This document shows, piece by piece, positions 55,477-63,174 of a stretch of 64,000 bases of DNA. Under the pieces are notes generated by a model, which ran no database searches, was not told the origin of the DNA, and was given only the letters and a program-made list of their open reading frames with translations. The stretch comes from Cellulomonas phragmiteti (lineage in GTDB: Bacteria; Actinomycetota; Actinomycetes; Actinomycetales; Cellulomonadaceae): positions 1 through 64,000 of the forward strand of contig NZ_BONP01000004.1 of the NCBI RefSeq assembly GCF_016862775.1, in the 5' to 3' direction. The number at the start of each line of letters is the position of its first letter. The stretch's first letter is position 1. The position numbers and the translations under genes were made by a program.

Positions 55477-56766
55477 ATGACCGAGCGACCTGCTCAGCAC
55501 CGCCGCCGGCCGACGGACGTCGTGCCGGCGGCGTGCTGGGTGCTGTCGGTCGGGCTGCTCACGGGGACCGTCGTCGTGAGCGGCGCCGCCCCCGAGACCG
55601 CGAACGGCGTCCCCGCGCTGGGCGACGCCGCGTGGTGGTGGTCGGTGGGGGTTCTCGCCCTGCAGGCGGCCGTGCTCGCGCGGTGGGGCGCGCACCCGCG
55701 CCGCGCCCTGCTGACGGTCGCCGCCGCGCTGCCCGCGCTGCTGGTCCTGGGCGACGTGATCGGCGTGGGCCTGCTCGCGGTGATGGTCGCGACGTACCGG
55801 GCGGTCCTCGCGCGGCCGTCGCGGCCGCTGCTGCCGACCCTCCTGGGAGCGGGCACGCTGGTGGCCCTCGGCGTGACAGCGGCCACGCTGCGCGGTGGCA
55901 ACGCGGTGCCGGTCGCGGTCGTCGCCGGGCTGATGCAGGGCGTGGCGGCCGTCGGGCCGGCGTTCGCGCTGGCGAGCGTCGTCGGGTCACGACGTGACGC
56001 GCTGGAGGCGCTCGCCCGCACCGCCGAGGCGCAGGGCCGGGAGCGCGACGCCCTGGTGCAGGTCGCGGTGGAGCGCGAGCGCACGGCCATGGCCCGCGAG
56101 CTGCACGACATCGCCGCCCACCACCTGTCGGGCATCGCCGTGATGACCGGGGCCATCGGCCGGCAGATCGACGTCGACCCCGAGGGCGCCAAGGTCGCGG
56201 TCGCGCAGGTGCGCGAGCAGAGCACCGCGATGCTGCGGGACCTGCGCCACCTCGTCGTCCTGCTGCGGGACGTCGACGCGCCTGCCGAGACCGGTGGTCC
56301 GGTGCGGATGGAGACGCTGGTGGGGATCGGGGACCTCGTGGCGCGCGCGCAGGCGTCGGGGCTCCCGGTGACGCTGGAGACGACCGGCCCCGTGACGGAG
56401 CTCGCGGCGTCGGGTGCGGTCGGGCCGCTGGCGCAGCTCGCCGCCTACCGCGTCGTGCAGGAGGCGCTGGCCAACGCCGCCCGGCACGCGCCCGGCGCGC
56501 GGTGCGTGGTCCGGCTGGACGCGACCACTCCGGGGTGCGTCGAGGTGGTGGTCCGCAACGGCCCGCCCGGCGCCGGGGCGGCACCCGCGCACGACGACCC
56601 CGGCTACGGTCTGGTCGGCATGCACGAGCGCGCGGAGCTGACCGGCGCCACGCTGCGGTACGGCACGACGCTCGAGGGCGGGTGGCAGGTCAGCCTGTCG
56701 GTCCCCGCGTCCGTCACGCCGGGGCCGGGGGACGGGCCGACGACGAGCGAGGGGCAGGACCGATGA
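55477..56766 (+). CDS. Sensor histidine kinase (NarL-type partner)
   Basis: A 429-aa membrane histidine kinase: about five N-terminal helices (residues 18-170), HisKA_3 dimerisation domain with ERERTAMARELHDIAAHH (phospho-His H210) and a HATPase_c domain with RVVQEALANAARHAPG (N-box) and DPGYGLVGMHERAELTGA (G-box). Start ATG 55477 follows TATCGT by 7 nt; GTG 55468 overlapping the CPBP stop is the alternative. Its stop overlaps the regulator ATG by 4 bp. Confidence 0.9.
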   Translation: MTERPAQHRRRPTDVVPAACWVLSVGLLTGTVVVSGAAPETANGVPALGDAAWWWSVGVLALQAAVLARWGAHPRRALLTVAAALPALLVLGDVIGVGLLAVMVATYRAVLARPSRPLLPTLLGAGTLVALGVTAATLRGGNAVPVAVVAGLMQGVAAVGPAFALASVVGSRRDALEALARTAEAQGRERDALVQVAVERERTAMARELHDIAAHHLSGIAVMTGAIGRQIDVDPEGAKVAVAQVREQSTAMLRDLRHLVVLLRDVDAPAETGGPVRMETLVGIGDLVARAQASGLPVTLETTGPVTELAASGAVGPLAQLAAYRVVQEALANAARHAPGARCVVRLDATTPGCVEVVVRNGPPGAGAAPAHDDPGYGLVGMHERAELTGATLRYGTTLEGGWQVSLSVPASVTPGPGDGPTTSEGQDR

Positions 56767-57440
56767 GCGAGGCCGTCGTGCGGGTGGTCGTCGCGGACGA
56801 CCAGCCGCTCGTCCGGATGGGGCTGTCGACCATGCTGGCGACCGAGCCGGGCATCGAGGTCGTCGGCCAGGCCGCCGACGGCGCGACCGCCGTGGCGCTG
56901 GCCCGCGAGCTGCGGCCCGACGTGGTCTGCATGGACATCCGCATGCCCGGCACGGACGGCATCACCGCGACGCGCCAGCTGTGCGGGCCCGACGTCGAGG
57001 ACCCGGTCCCCGTGCTGGTGCTCACGACGTTCGACGTCGACGAGTACCTGTTCGGGGCGCTCGAGGCCGGCGCCTCGGGGTTCCTGCTCAAGGACGCGGA
57101 GCCCGCGACCCTCGTCGAGGCCGTCCGCTCGGTGGCGGCCGGGCACGGCATGCTCGCCAACGCGCTGACCCGGCGCGTGCTGCGGGAGGTCGTCACGCGC
57201 CGCCGCACGCAGCCGGTGACCGCGGCGCGCGCCAGCGAGCTGCTCACGCCGCGCGAGCTGGACATCCTCCTGCTGCTGGCGCAGGGCATGTCCAACGAGG
57301 ACATCGCGCGCGAGCTGTACCTCGAGGTGTCGACGGTGAAGTCCCACCTGGCCCGGGTGATGCCGAAGCTCGGCGTGAAGTCGCGGCTGCAGGCGGTGGT
57401 GTGGGCGTACCAGAACGGGATCGTCGACGTCGGCGGGTGA
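56763..57440 (+). CDS. LuxR/NarL-type response regulator
   Basis: A 225-aa regulator. Receiver domain about 5-120 with acidic pair ADD (11-13), phospho-acceptor D58 (VVCMDIRMPG) and Lys in GFLLKDAEP. LuxR HTH about 155-215 (LTPRELDILLLLAQGMSNEDIARELYLEVSTVKSHLARVMPKLG). Coupled to the histidine kinase through an ATGA overlap. Probably controls the CPBP operon or nearby membrane-stress genes. Confidence 0.93.
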   Translation: MSEAVVRVVVADDQPLVRMGLSTMLATEPGIEVVGQAADGATAVALARELRPDVVCMDIRMPGTDGITATRQLCGPDVEDPVPVLVLTTFDVDEYLFGALEAGASGFLLKDAEPATLVEAVRSVAAGHGMLANALTRRVLREVVTRRRTQPVTAARASELLTPRELDILLLLAQGMSNEDIARELYLEVSTVKSHLARVMPKLGVKSRLQAVVWAYQNGIVDVGG

Positions 57441-57513
57441 GCAGGCTGCGGTGGACGCCGGGTGACGCCCGCCGCCGTCGCCCGGTGTCGGAGGCCGCTG
57501 GCATGCTCGCCGT

Positions 57514-57939
57514 GTGGAGCTGCGGTTCAGCGGTGAGGTGATCTGGTGGCGCGGTCCGGCGCCGTTCCACTTCGTCGTGCTCCCGGGCCCGGAGACGGAG
57601 CGGCTGCGTGCCGTCGCCGCGCGGGTGACGTACGGCTGGGGCTGCATCCCCGCGACCGTGACCCTGGGGTCGACCACGTTCACCACGTCGATCTTCCCCA
57701 AGGACGGCGGCTTCCGCGTCCCCGTCAAGACGGCGGCGCGCCGCGCGGAGGGGGTCGAGCTGGGGGACGACGTCGCGCTCGTGGTCGTCGTGGCGGACCC
57801 CGACGAGCCCGACGTCGAGCCGGGTGACGACGCCCCGGCCCCGGCCCGCCCCGGCCCGCGCCACGACCCCGCGGACGACGACGACTACGACGACCCCGCG
57901 GCCGACGTGACGACGGGACCCGACGACGCCGTCGGGTGA
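57514..57939 (+). CDS. DUF1905 protein with acidic tail
   Basis: A 141-aa protein. Residues 1-90 are DUF1905 (LRFSGEVIWWRGPAPFHFVVLPGPETERLR, WGCIPATVTLGSTTFTTSIFPKDGGFRVPVKTAAR). The last ~45 residues are a disordered acidic, Pro-rich tail (DPADDDDYDDPAADV). Start GTG 57514, 6 nt after CATGCT. Paralogue of 53221-53493. Confidence 0.86.
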   Translation: MELRFSGEVIWWRGPAPFHFVVLPGPETERLRAVAARVTYGWGCIPATVTLGSTTFTTSIFPKDGGFRVPVKTAARRAEGVELGDDVALVVVVADPDEPDVEPGDDAPAPARPGPRHDPADDDDYDDPAADVTTGPDDAVG

Positions 57940-58035
57940 GTCGGTCACGAGGCGCGGGGCCCGGCGGCGCCGGGCGGCCGGGGCACCTGGGCAATGTCCT
58001 CGCCCACGCGGGAGCCCGCGCCTACCGTCGGGACG

Positions 58036-58908
58036 GTGCACGACGACGAGCTGACGATCACCGTCGACCAGGTCCGCGCCCTCGTCGACGAGCAGCACCC
58101 GCGCTGGCGCGACCTGCCCCTGCGCGCCCTGCCGCACCGCGGCACCGACCACGCGCTGTTCCGGCTGGGCGACGACCTCGCCGTGCGGCTGCCCCGGATC
58201 GCGTGGGCGCAGGAGGCGGTCGAGCGCGAGCGGGCGTCGACCGAGCGCCTCGCCGCGGCGGTGGGGGTCGAGGCCCCGGTCCCGGTGGCGGCGGGCGAAC
58301 CGGGTCACGGCTACCCGTGGCGGTGGTCCGTCGTCCGGTGGGTCCCCGGCGCGACGCCGACGCGACCCACCCCGGTGCTCGCGGCGGACCTCGCGCACGT
58401 CGTGCGGCGCCTGCGCGCGCTCGACCTGCCCGGCCGGGTCAACGAGCGGCGCGCGCACCCGCTCGCCGACCTCACCGACGCGGTCGCCGCCGACGCGCGG
58501 GCCGTCGGCGACGAGGTCCCGGTCGACCGGGTGCTCCGCGCCTGGGAGGCCGCGTGCGCGGCCGACCCGTGGGACGGGGTGGGCGTCTGGCTGCACGGGG
58601 ACCTCGCGCCGGGCAACCTGGTCGTGCGCGACGGCCGGCTGGTGGGGCTGCTGGACTGGGGCGGTGCCGGGCGCGGCGACCCCGCGGGCGACCTCGGTCC
58701 GGCGTGGAACCTGCTCGACGCGCCGTCGCGCGCCGTGCTCCGCGCCGTGCTCGGTGACGACGACGCCACGTGGTCACGGGGGCGCGGCTGGGCGCTGCGG
58801 CAGGCGCTGCTGCAGCTGCCGTACTACCGGACCCGGTACGTGCCGCTGGCGGACCACGCGCGCGCGACGATCCGCGCGGTCCTGGAGGACTCCGGGCTCA
58901 CCGCGTGA
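58036..58908 (+). CDS. Aminoglycoside phosphotransferase (APH)-family kinase
   Basis: A 290-aa kinase-fold protein. N-lobe HRGTDHALFRLGDDLAVRLPR; catalytic Brenner motif LHGDLAPGNLVV (D189); metal-binding GLLDWGGAGRGDPAGDL (D207). It belongs to the APH/choline-kinase-like family; true aminoglycoside activity cannot be assumed. Start GTG 58036, 7 nt after TACCGT; an ATG at 57994 would add 14 unsupported residues. 3' end overlaps the convergent SRPBCC gene by 11 bp. Confidence 0.88.
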   Translation: MHDDELTITVDQVRALVDEQHPRWRDLPLRALPHRGTDHALFRLGDDLAVRLPRIAWAQEAVERERASTERLAAAVGVEAPVPVAAGEPGHGYPWRWSVVRWVPGATPTRPTPVLAADLAHVVRRLRALDLPGRVNERRAHPLADLTDAVAADARAVGDEVPVDRVLRAWEAACAADPWDGVGVWLHGDLAPGNLVVRDGRLVGLLDWGGAGRGDPAGDLGPAWNLLDAPSRAVLRAVLGDDDATWSRGRGWALRQALLQLPYYRTRYVPLADHARATIRAVLEDSGLTA

Positions 58909-59692
58909 CCACGGGCAGGTCCGCCAGCCAGGCACGCCACGCCGGCTCCTCGCGCTGCACGTACGCGGCCGCGTCGGGGGAGAAGAGGTGCGCCCGCAGG
59001 TACGCGCCGGCGCCGCCCTGGCCGCCGTCGTGCACCGACGCGCTGAGCACCCCGGGCACGGGCGCCGTGAGCCGGACGACCGCCTGCCGCTCGGCGAGGC
59101 GCACCACCGTCCCGGTGTGCCCGCGCACGTCGACGGCGGAGCCCTCCTCGCCCAGCCCGAGCGCCTCGCGCAGCGCCGACCAGACGGCCGCGGCGTCGCC
59201 GGGGTGGGACGCGTCGGCCTCCAGCAGCGTCGCCTGCTGACCGGGGAAGCGCGCGAGGTACTCGCGCAGCACGTCGAACGACGGCTTCCAGCTGGTGCCC
59301 ATGTCGTCCCACCACTCCTGCTCCCAGTCGGCGCCCGTGCCGAACCCGCTGGTGGTGACGTGGACGACGCACGTGCCGCCGGAGCGCGCCTCGACGACGA
59401 ACTCCGACGTCATGGGGCTCAGCTCGTCCGGGTCCTTGCCCATGAGGGCGGCCCAGTCCTCCTCGTAGACGAGGCGGTGCGGCGGTTCCCAGGCGGTGAC
59501 GTGCCCGTCCGAGCCCATGTCCTCGCCCATGCTGAAGTGCAGCCGGCCGCCCTCGCGCTCCTCGAGCTCGGTCGGCAGGAACCACGCGGTGAGGCCCGGG
59601 GCGGTCGCCACGGCGTGCCACACCTGCTCGGGTGTGCCCGGGACCTCGACGCTGAACTCCAGGCGGTACGGGACGTGGGGCGCGGTGCTCAT
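58898..59692 (-). CDS. SRPBCC (AHSA1-like) domain protein
   Basis: A 264-aa protein. Residues 1-150 are an AHSA1-type SRPBCC ligand-binding domain (EFSVEVPGTPEQVWHAVATAPGLTAWFLPTEL, WEPPHRLVYEEDW, SGFGTGADWEQEWWDDMGTSW). The C-terminal ~100 residues are an extension also found in actinobacterial members paired with ArsR regulators. ATG 59692 overlaps the ArsR-like stop (ATGA), so it is coupled to it. Confidence 0.87.
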   Translation of the reverse strand: MSTAPHVPYRLEFSVEVPGTPEQVWHAVATAPGLTAWFLPTELEEREGGRLHFSMGEDMGSDGHVTAWEPPHRLVYEEDWAALMGKDPDELSPMTSEFVVEARSGGTCVVHVTTSGFGTGADWEQEWWDDMGTSWKPSFDVLREYLARFPGQQATLLEADASHPGDAAAVWSALREALGLGEEGSAVDVRGHTGTVVRLAERQAVVRLTAPVPGVLSASVHDGGQGGAGAYLRAHLFSPDAAAYVQREEPAWRAWLADLPVVTR

Positions 59693-60267
59693 GAGCTCTC
59701 CTCCGGGACGGGGTGGGCGGCGACGACGAGCCGGTGCGGGCGCCCGTCGTCGTGGTGGTAGCGGGCGGCCAGGTCGAGCACCGCGGCGGTGAGGTCGTCG
59801 GCGAACGCGGCCCGGTCGGCGGCCGACCGGAAGCCGATGCGGGTGTCGATCGCCAGCGTCGACACCCGCCCGCCGGACGTGCTCGCGCGGCGGGCCAGCG
59901 TGCCGACCTCGCGCACGAGCCGACCGGCGAGCGCGACGAGGTACCGGGCGGAGAGGCGGTCGGCGGTGGCGCCGGGGTCGGCCGCCGACGGGCTCACGGC
60001 CGCGGGGGACACGACGTAGGAGGCGGCCGACGCCTGGAGCAGGCGCTCGGTGAGGCCGCCGTGGCGACGTTCCTCGGTGAGTCCCACCAGGCCGTGCGCC
60101 TCGAGCGCGCGGAGGTGGTAGTTGACCTTCTGGCGGGTGAGGCCGACGCGCGCCGCGAGCCCGGCGGCGGACGCCGGCACGGCCAGCTCGGCGAGCAGCC
60201 GGGCGCGGACAGGGTCCAGCGCGGCGGCCGCGGCGTCCGCGTCCTCGATGACCTCGATCTGCTGCAC
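59689..60267 (-). CDS. ArsR-like winged-helix regulator
   Basis: A 192-aa regulator: winged HTH at about 15-85 (DPVRARLLAELAVPASAAGLAARVGLTRQKVNYHLRALEAHGLVGL) and a C-terminal domain that ends in YHHDDGRPHRLVVAAHP. This ArsR-like/helix-turn-helix type is usually encoded beside SRPBCC genes. Start GTG 60267; GGAGG is only 2 nt away, so initiation details are unclear. A perfect operator-like repeat lies 16 bp upstream. Confidence 0.85.
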   Translation of the reverse strand: MQQIEVIEDADAAAAALDPVRARLLAELAVPASAAGLAARVGLTRQKVNYHLRALEAHGLVGLTEERRHGGLTERLLQASAASYVVSPAAVSPSAADPGATADRLSARYLVALAGRLVREVGTLARRASTSGGRVSTLAIDTRIGFRSAADRAAFADDLTAAVLDLAARYHHDDGRPHRLVVAAHPVPEESS

Positions 60268-60282
60268 CCCTCCAGAGTCCCT

Positions 60283-60302
60283 TTGACAGGAATTGCTGTC
60301 AA
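60283..60302. promoter_or_regulatory. Operator of the ArsR-like regulator
   Basis: TTGACAG (60283-60289) and CTGTCAA (60296-60302), perfect 7-bp arms with a 6-bp AT-rich centre. Position just upstream of the regulator start fits autoregulation of the ArsR-SRPBCC operon. Confidence 0.72.
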
Positions 60303-60472
60303 GGGGTGACCTGCGGGGTTCCGTTGCGGGCTGCACGCCGACGCGGGCGTGGGGGCGGGGCAACGGGTGCGGTGGCGCGCGACCTCGGGAACACTCGACC
60401 GCACCTGACGCCGGAGGGCGCGGGTCCGGACGACGCCGACGTCGCCCGGTGCGACCCGGGAGGGGAGGCCGC

Positions 60473-61447
60473 GTGGGACGCCGCAACGCCTGGCGACGAG
60501 CCCTCCTCACCGCCGCCACCGGCGCCGGCCTCTGGGCGGCCACCGCCGTGCTCGCCGCTCCCGCCCAAGCCGCCGAGCCGCCGCCGGTAGACCTCCTCGG
60601 CGGGGTGGCCGGCGGGGTAGCAGGCGTGCTGGACGGCGTGGTCGGCGGGGTCGTCGACGGCGTGGTCGGCGGCGTCGCGGCCCCCGTCGTCGAGACCGTC
60701 GGTGCCCTCACCGCTCCCGTGACCGTGCCCGCGGCCGACCTCGTGGCACCGCTGGTCGAGCCCGTGGCCGGCGCGCTGGCCCCCGTCACGACGCCCGTCC
60801 TCGGTGCGCTCGACCCGGTGACGGCCCCCGTGGTCGACGCGCTCGCCCCTGCGCTGACTCCCGTCGGGGAGCTGGTCGCCCCGGTGACGACACCGCTCGC
60901 GCCGGTGGTCACGCCGCTCGGCCCCGTCGTCGGTGCCGGCCTCGCGCCCGTCGTCGACGACCTCGTGCCGGCGGTCCGCCCGGCGCCGGGCGGGCCGGTC
61001 GCGGCACCGGCCGCACCGACGGCGCCCGGGACCGACCCCGCACCCGGCGCCTCGACCACCGGTCCAAGCGCCGGTCCGACCACCGCTCCACCGGAGGGGC
61101 CGGTCCTCGCCGCCCCGCCGCCCGAGCAGCACCCCGGCGGCGCGCCCGTGCGTGCCGACCGCCCCGACCGTGCGGCGGTGCCGGCGCCCGTCGCGCCGGC
61201 CGCTCCCCCCGGTGGGCCGGTCCTCGCGGCTCCGCCGCCGGGCCCGCCCGCCGCGCCGGGGCCGTCCGCGCCGTCGCCGTCCGCCGCGGGCGGCACGTCC
61301 ACCACGTCCTCGGTCCAGCAGCCCGAGGTGGCCGTACCTCCCGGTGCGGCCCGCTCCGCCGTGCTCGTCGCGCGCGGCCCCACCGCGTCGGGTGACGTCG
61401 TCGTGCCGGCCGGGCTGGCGGCGCGCCCCGGCGCCCGCCCCGGCTGA
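60473..61447 (+). CDS. Exported Val/Pro/Ala-rich low-complexity protein
   Basis: A 324-aa protein: signal peptide about 1-34 (ALLTAATGAGLWAATAVLAAPAQA), then about 130 residues of repeated Gly/Val-rich and T-x-P-V units (GGVAGGVAGVLDGVVGG; APVTTPVLGALDPVTAPVV) and a Pro/Ala-rich, probably disordered second half with two copies of GPVLAAPPP. No LPXTG motif or C-terminal helix. Start GTG 60473 after GGGGAGG. The T-x-P-V repeats resemble cell-surface spacer proteins. The preceding stretch 60303-60472 holds only its promoter. After the stop, 61448-61675 shows no feature I can support. Confidence 0.7.
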   Translation: MGRRNAWRRALLTAATGAGLWAATAVLAAPAQAAEPPPVDLLGGVAGGVAGVLDGVVGGVVDGVVGGVAAPVVETVGALTAPVTVPAADLVAPLVEPVAGALAPVTTPVLGALDPVTAPVVDALAPALTPVGELVAPVTTPLAPVVTPLGPVVGAGLAPVVDDLVPAVRPAPGGPVAAPAAPTAPGTDPAPGASTTGPSAGPTTAPPEGPVLAAPPPEQHPGGAPVRADRPDRAAVPAPVAPAAPPGGPVLAAPPPGPPAAPGPSAPSPSAAGGTSTTSSVQQPEVAVPPGAARSAVLVARGPTASGDVVVPAGLAARPGARPG

Positions 61448-61675
61448 CCCCACCCCGCCCGTCGACGCAGCGGACCGCCTCGCGGCGGACGTGCGCGGCG
61501 GGCTGCGGTCGACCCGTCGTCGGTGACGGGGTCGATCCACGGCGTCGTGCGCGGCCGGGCCGCGGCGACGCCGAGCGGTGGCCCTCGCGGTGGGCGGGGA
61601 CGGGTCGGAGGGGGCTCGCGCCTCGCCCGCCGCGACGGGCCGCCGGTGGAGGCCGGCTACCAGGGAGGGACGATC

Positions 61676-61855
61676 ATGCGGGAGCAGGACAGGGCACGGC
61701 GGGCCACGCACCCCGCCGATCCGGCGCTGCCGGAGCAGCGCGGTGCGGCCGACGTGGGCGACGACGTGTGGGGCTCGGCGCGCACGGAGGCGCCGCACAC
61801 GGTGGTCCCCGCGGCTGGTGAGGTCCGCAGCTGGGCGTGGGAGGTCGACGCCTGA
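61676..61855 (+). CDS. Small acidic protein of unknown function
   Basis: A 59-aa soluble peptide, MREQDRARRATHPADPALPE to SWAWEVDA. GGGAGG 7 nt before ATG 61676 is one of the best ribosome sites in the window. Followed at once by a long terminator. No family recognised. Confidence 0.57.
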   Translation: MREQDRARRATHPADPALPEQRGAADVGDDVWGSARTEAPHTVVPAAGEVRSWAWEVDA

Positions 61856-61873
61856 CGGGTCCGTCACGCGCGC

Positions 61874-61914
61874 TGTGTGCAGCTGGGGACGCCGGCCGTC
61901 CCCAGCTGCACACA
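61874..61914. terminator. Long hairpin terminator
   Basis: 17-bp perfect arms (TGTGTGCAGCTGGGGAC / GTCCCCAGCTGCACACA) with a 7-nt loop, between the small protein gene and the end of the convergent MerR gene. Confidence 0.87.
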
Positions 61915-61928
61915 CGGGTGCGCGTCGG

Positions 61929-62726
61929 TCAGGGCACGGCGACGCGGAACACGGGCCACCCGATCTCCGTGCGCCACGCCGACGGGTCGGGGGTGTCGCG
62001 CGGGCCGACCAGGTACGTCTCGCGCACGGGCCCGGCCACGGCCAGCGTGTTCGCCACGACCCAGGAGCCGAGCCGGCCGTAGGTCACGTCGATGTCGTCG
62101 TGCTCCCCGGTGTGCGTCGTGACGGCCAGCTCGACGGCGGGCAGCGTCACCGGGTGCACCCGGCCCACCGTCGCCGGGCGGTCCGTCGGCCGGTACACCA
62201 GCGCGTGCCCGCGGCCGTGCTGGAACAGCGCGTCGTCGTACAGCCCGCCCGGCGGACCGCTGGGCACGGGCACCGCGGCGTCGAGCTCGGCCATCGCGCC
62301 GGCGTACCAGGCCAGGACGTCGTCGTGCGACACGTCCGCCGCGACGGCCGCGACCGTCACGGCGGGCACGGCGCGCAGCTCCACGTCCACGGGCGCGGGG
62401 TCGGGCTCCAGCAGCCGGCGCAGCGAGACGACGGCGGCACGCGTGCGGGCCAGCTCGGACTCGAGCCGTCGCAGATGGTCCGCGACCAGGCGGGCGCGGG
62501 TGTCCGGGTCGTCGGTGCGCAGGATCGTCCGCACCTCGGCCAGCGGGACGTCGAGCTCGCGCAGCCGGTGCACCACCTGGGCCACCGGGATCTGGTCGGT
62601 GCTGTAGGAGCGGTAGCCCGTGACGTCGTCGACGGACGCGGGCTCCAGCAGCCCCGCGTCGTGGTACCGCCGCAGGGTGCGGACGCTGAGGTGGGTCAGG
62701 CGCGAGAACTCCCCGATCGTCAGCAC
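61929..62726 (-). CDS. MerR-family regulator with GyrI-like effector domain
   Basis: A 265-aa regulator. MerR HTH about 1-70 (LTIGEFSRLTHLSVRTLRRYHDAGLLEPASVDDVTGYRSYS), coiled coil to about 115 and a GyrI/AraC_E_bind-like drug-binding domain (about 120-265, TTHTGEHDDIDVTYGRLGSWV, ETYLVGPRDTPDPSAWRTEIGWPVF). Start GTG 62726. Divergent from an NTF2-like protein, with a 21-bp dyad between. Confidence 0.9.
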   Translation of the reverse strand: MLTIGEFSRLTHLSVRTLRRYHDAGLLEPASVDDVTGYRSYSTDQIPVAQVVHRLRELDVPLAEVRTILRTDDPDTRARLVADHLRRLESELARTRAAVVSLRRLLEPDPAPVDVELRAVPAVTVAAVAADVSHDDVLAWYAGAMAELDAAVPVPSGPPGGLYDDALFQHGRGHALVYRPTDRPATVGRVHPVTLPAVELAVTTHTGEHDDIDVTYGRLGSWVVANTLAVAGPVRETYLVGPRDTPDPSAWRTEIGWPVFRVAVP

Positions 62727-62739
62727 GCGGCCATCGTCC

Positions 62740-62760
62740 ACCCTCCCCCCGGGGGAGGGT
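62740..62760. promoter_or_regulatory. MerR operator
   Basis: ACCCTCCCCC C GGGGGAGGGT, perfect 10-bp arms. A second related half-site group, TTGACCCTCCC GGCGC GGGA, follows at 62769-62787 with a -35-like TTGACC. Such CCCTCCC/GGGAGGG dyads are typical of actinobacterial MerR promoters. Confidence 0.75.
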
Positions 62761-62804
62761 CCAGCGCTTGACCCTCCCGGCGCGGGACGCCGCAGCCTGG
62801 CGCC

Positions 62805-63158
62805 ATGAGCACCCACGTCGAGACCAGCGACCTGCCCGCCACGATCCGCACCTACCTCGCCGCGCACGCCGCCCGCGACACCGACGCGGCCCTGCGGCTG
62901 TTCACCCCGGACGCCGTCGTCGTGGACGACGGCAGCACCTACCGCGGCACGGAGGGGATCCGCCGGTTCCTCTCGCGGGCCGGGGCCGAGTTCACGTACA
63001 CGACCGAGCTCGTCGCCGCCGAGCGCGTCGACGCCACGCACTGGGTGGCCACGCACCGCCTCGAGGGCGACTTCCCCGGTGGCGTCGTCGACCTGGCCTA
63101 CCGCGTCGTCCTCGACGGCGACCTGATCGCCGAGCTCGTCATCGCACCGGCGCCCTGA
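62805..63158 (+). CDS. NTF2/SnoaL-like protein
   Basis: A 117-aa cone-shaped alpha+beta barrel: IRTYLAAHAARDTDAALRLFTPDAVVVDDGSTYRGTEGIRRFLSRAG and VATHRLEGDFPGGVVDLAYRVVLDGDLIAELVI. Typical SnoaL-like/nuclear transport factor 2 family; binds or converts an unknown small molecule. Divergent from and probably activated by the MerR regulator. Confidence 0.87.
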   Translation: MSTHVETSDLPATIRTYLAAHAARDTDAALRLFTPDAVVVDDGSTYRGTEGIRRFLSRAGAEFTYTTELVAAERVDATHWVATHRLEGDFPGGVVDLAYRVVLDGDLIAELVIAPAP

Positions 63159-63174
63159 GGCCCCCAGGGCGGCG

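Noticed and set aside
58036..58908. Aminoglycoside resistance gene
   Set aside because: The family fold is clear, but APH-like kinases have many substrates and no resistance context is present.
61448..61526. Frameshifted continuation of the Val/Pro-rich protein (ADRLAADVRGGLRSTRRR in another frame)
   Set aside because: The peptide looks coding-like, but the annotated frame ends normally and nothing shows that the two frames belong together.
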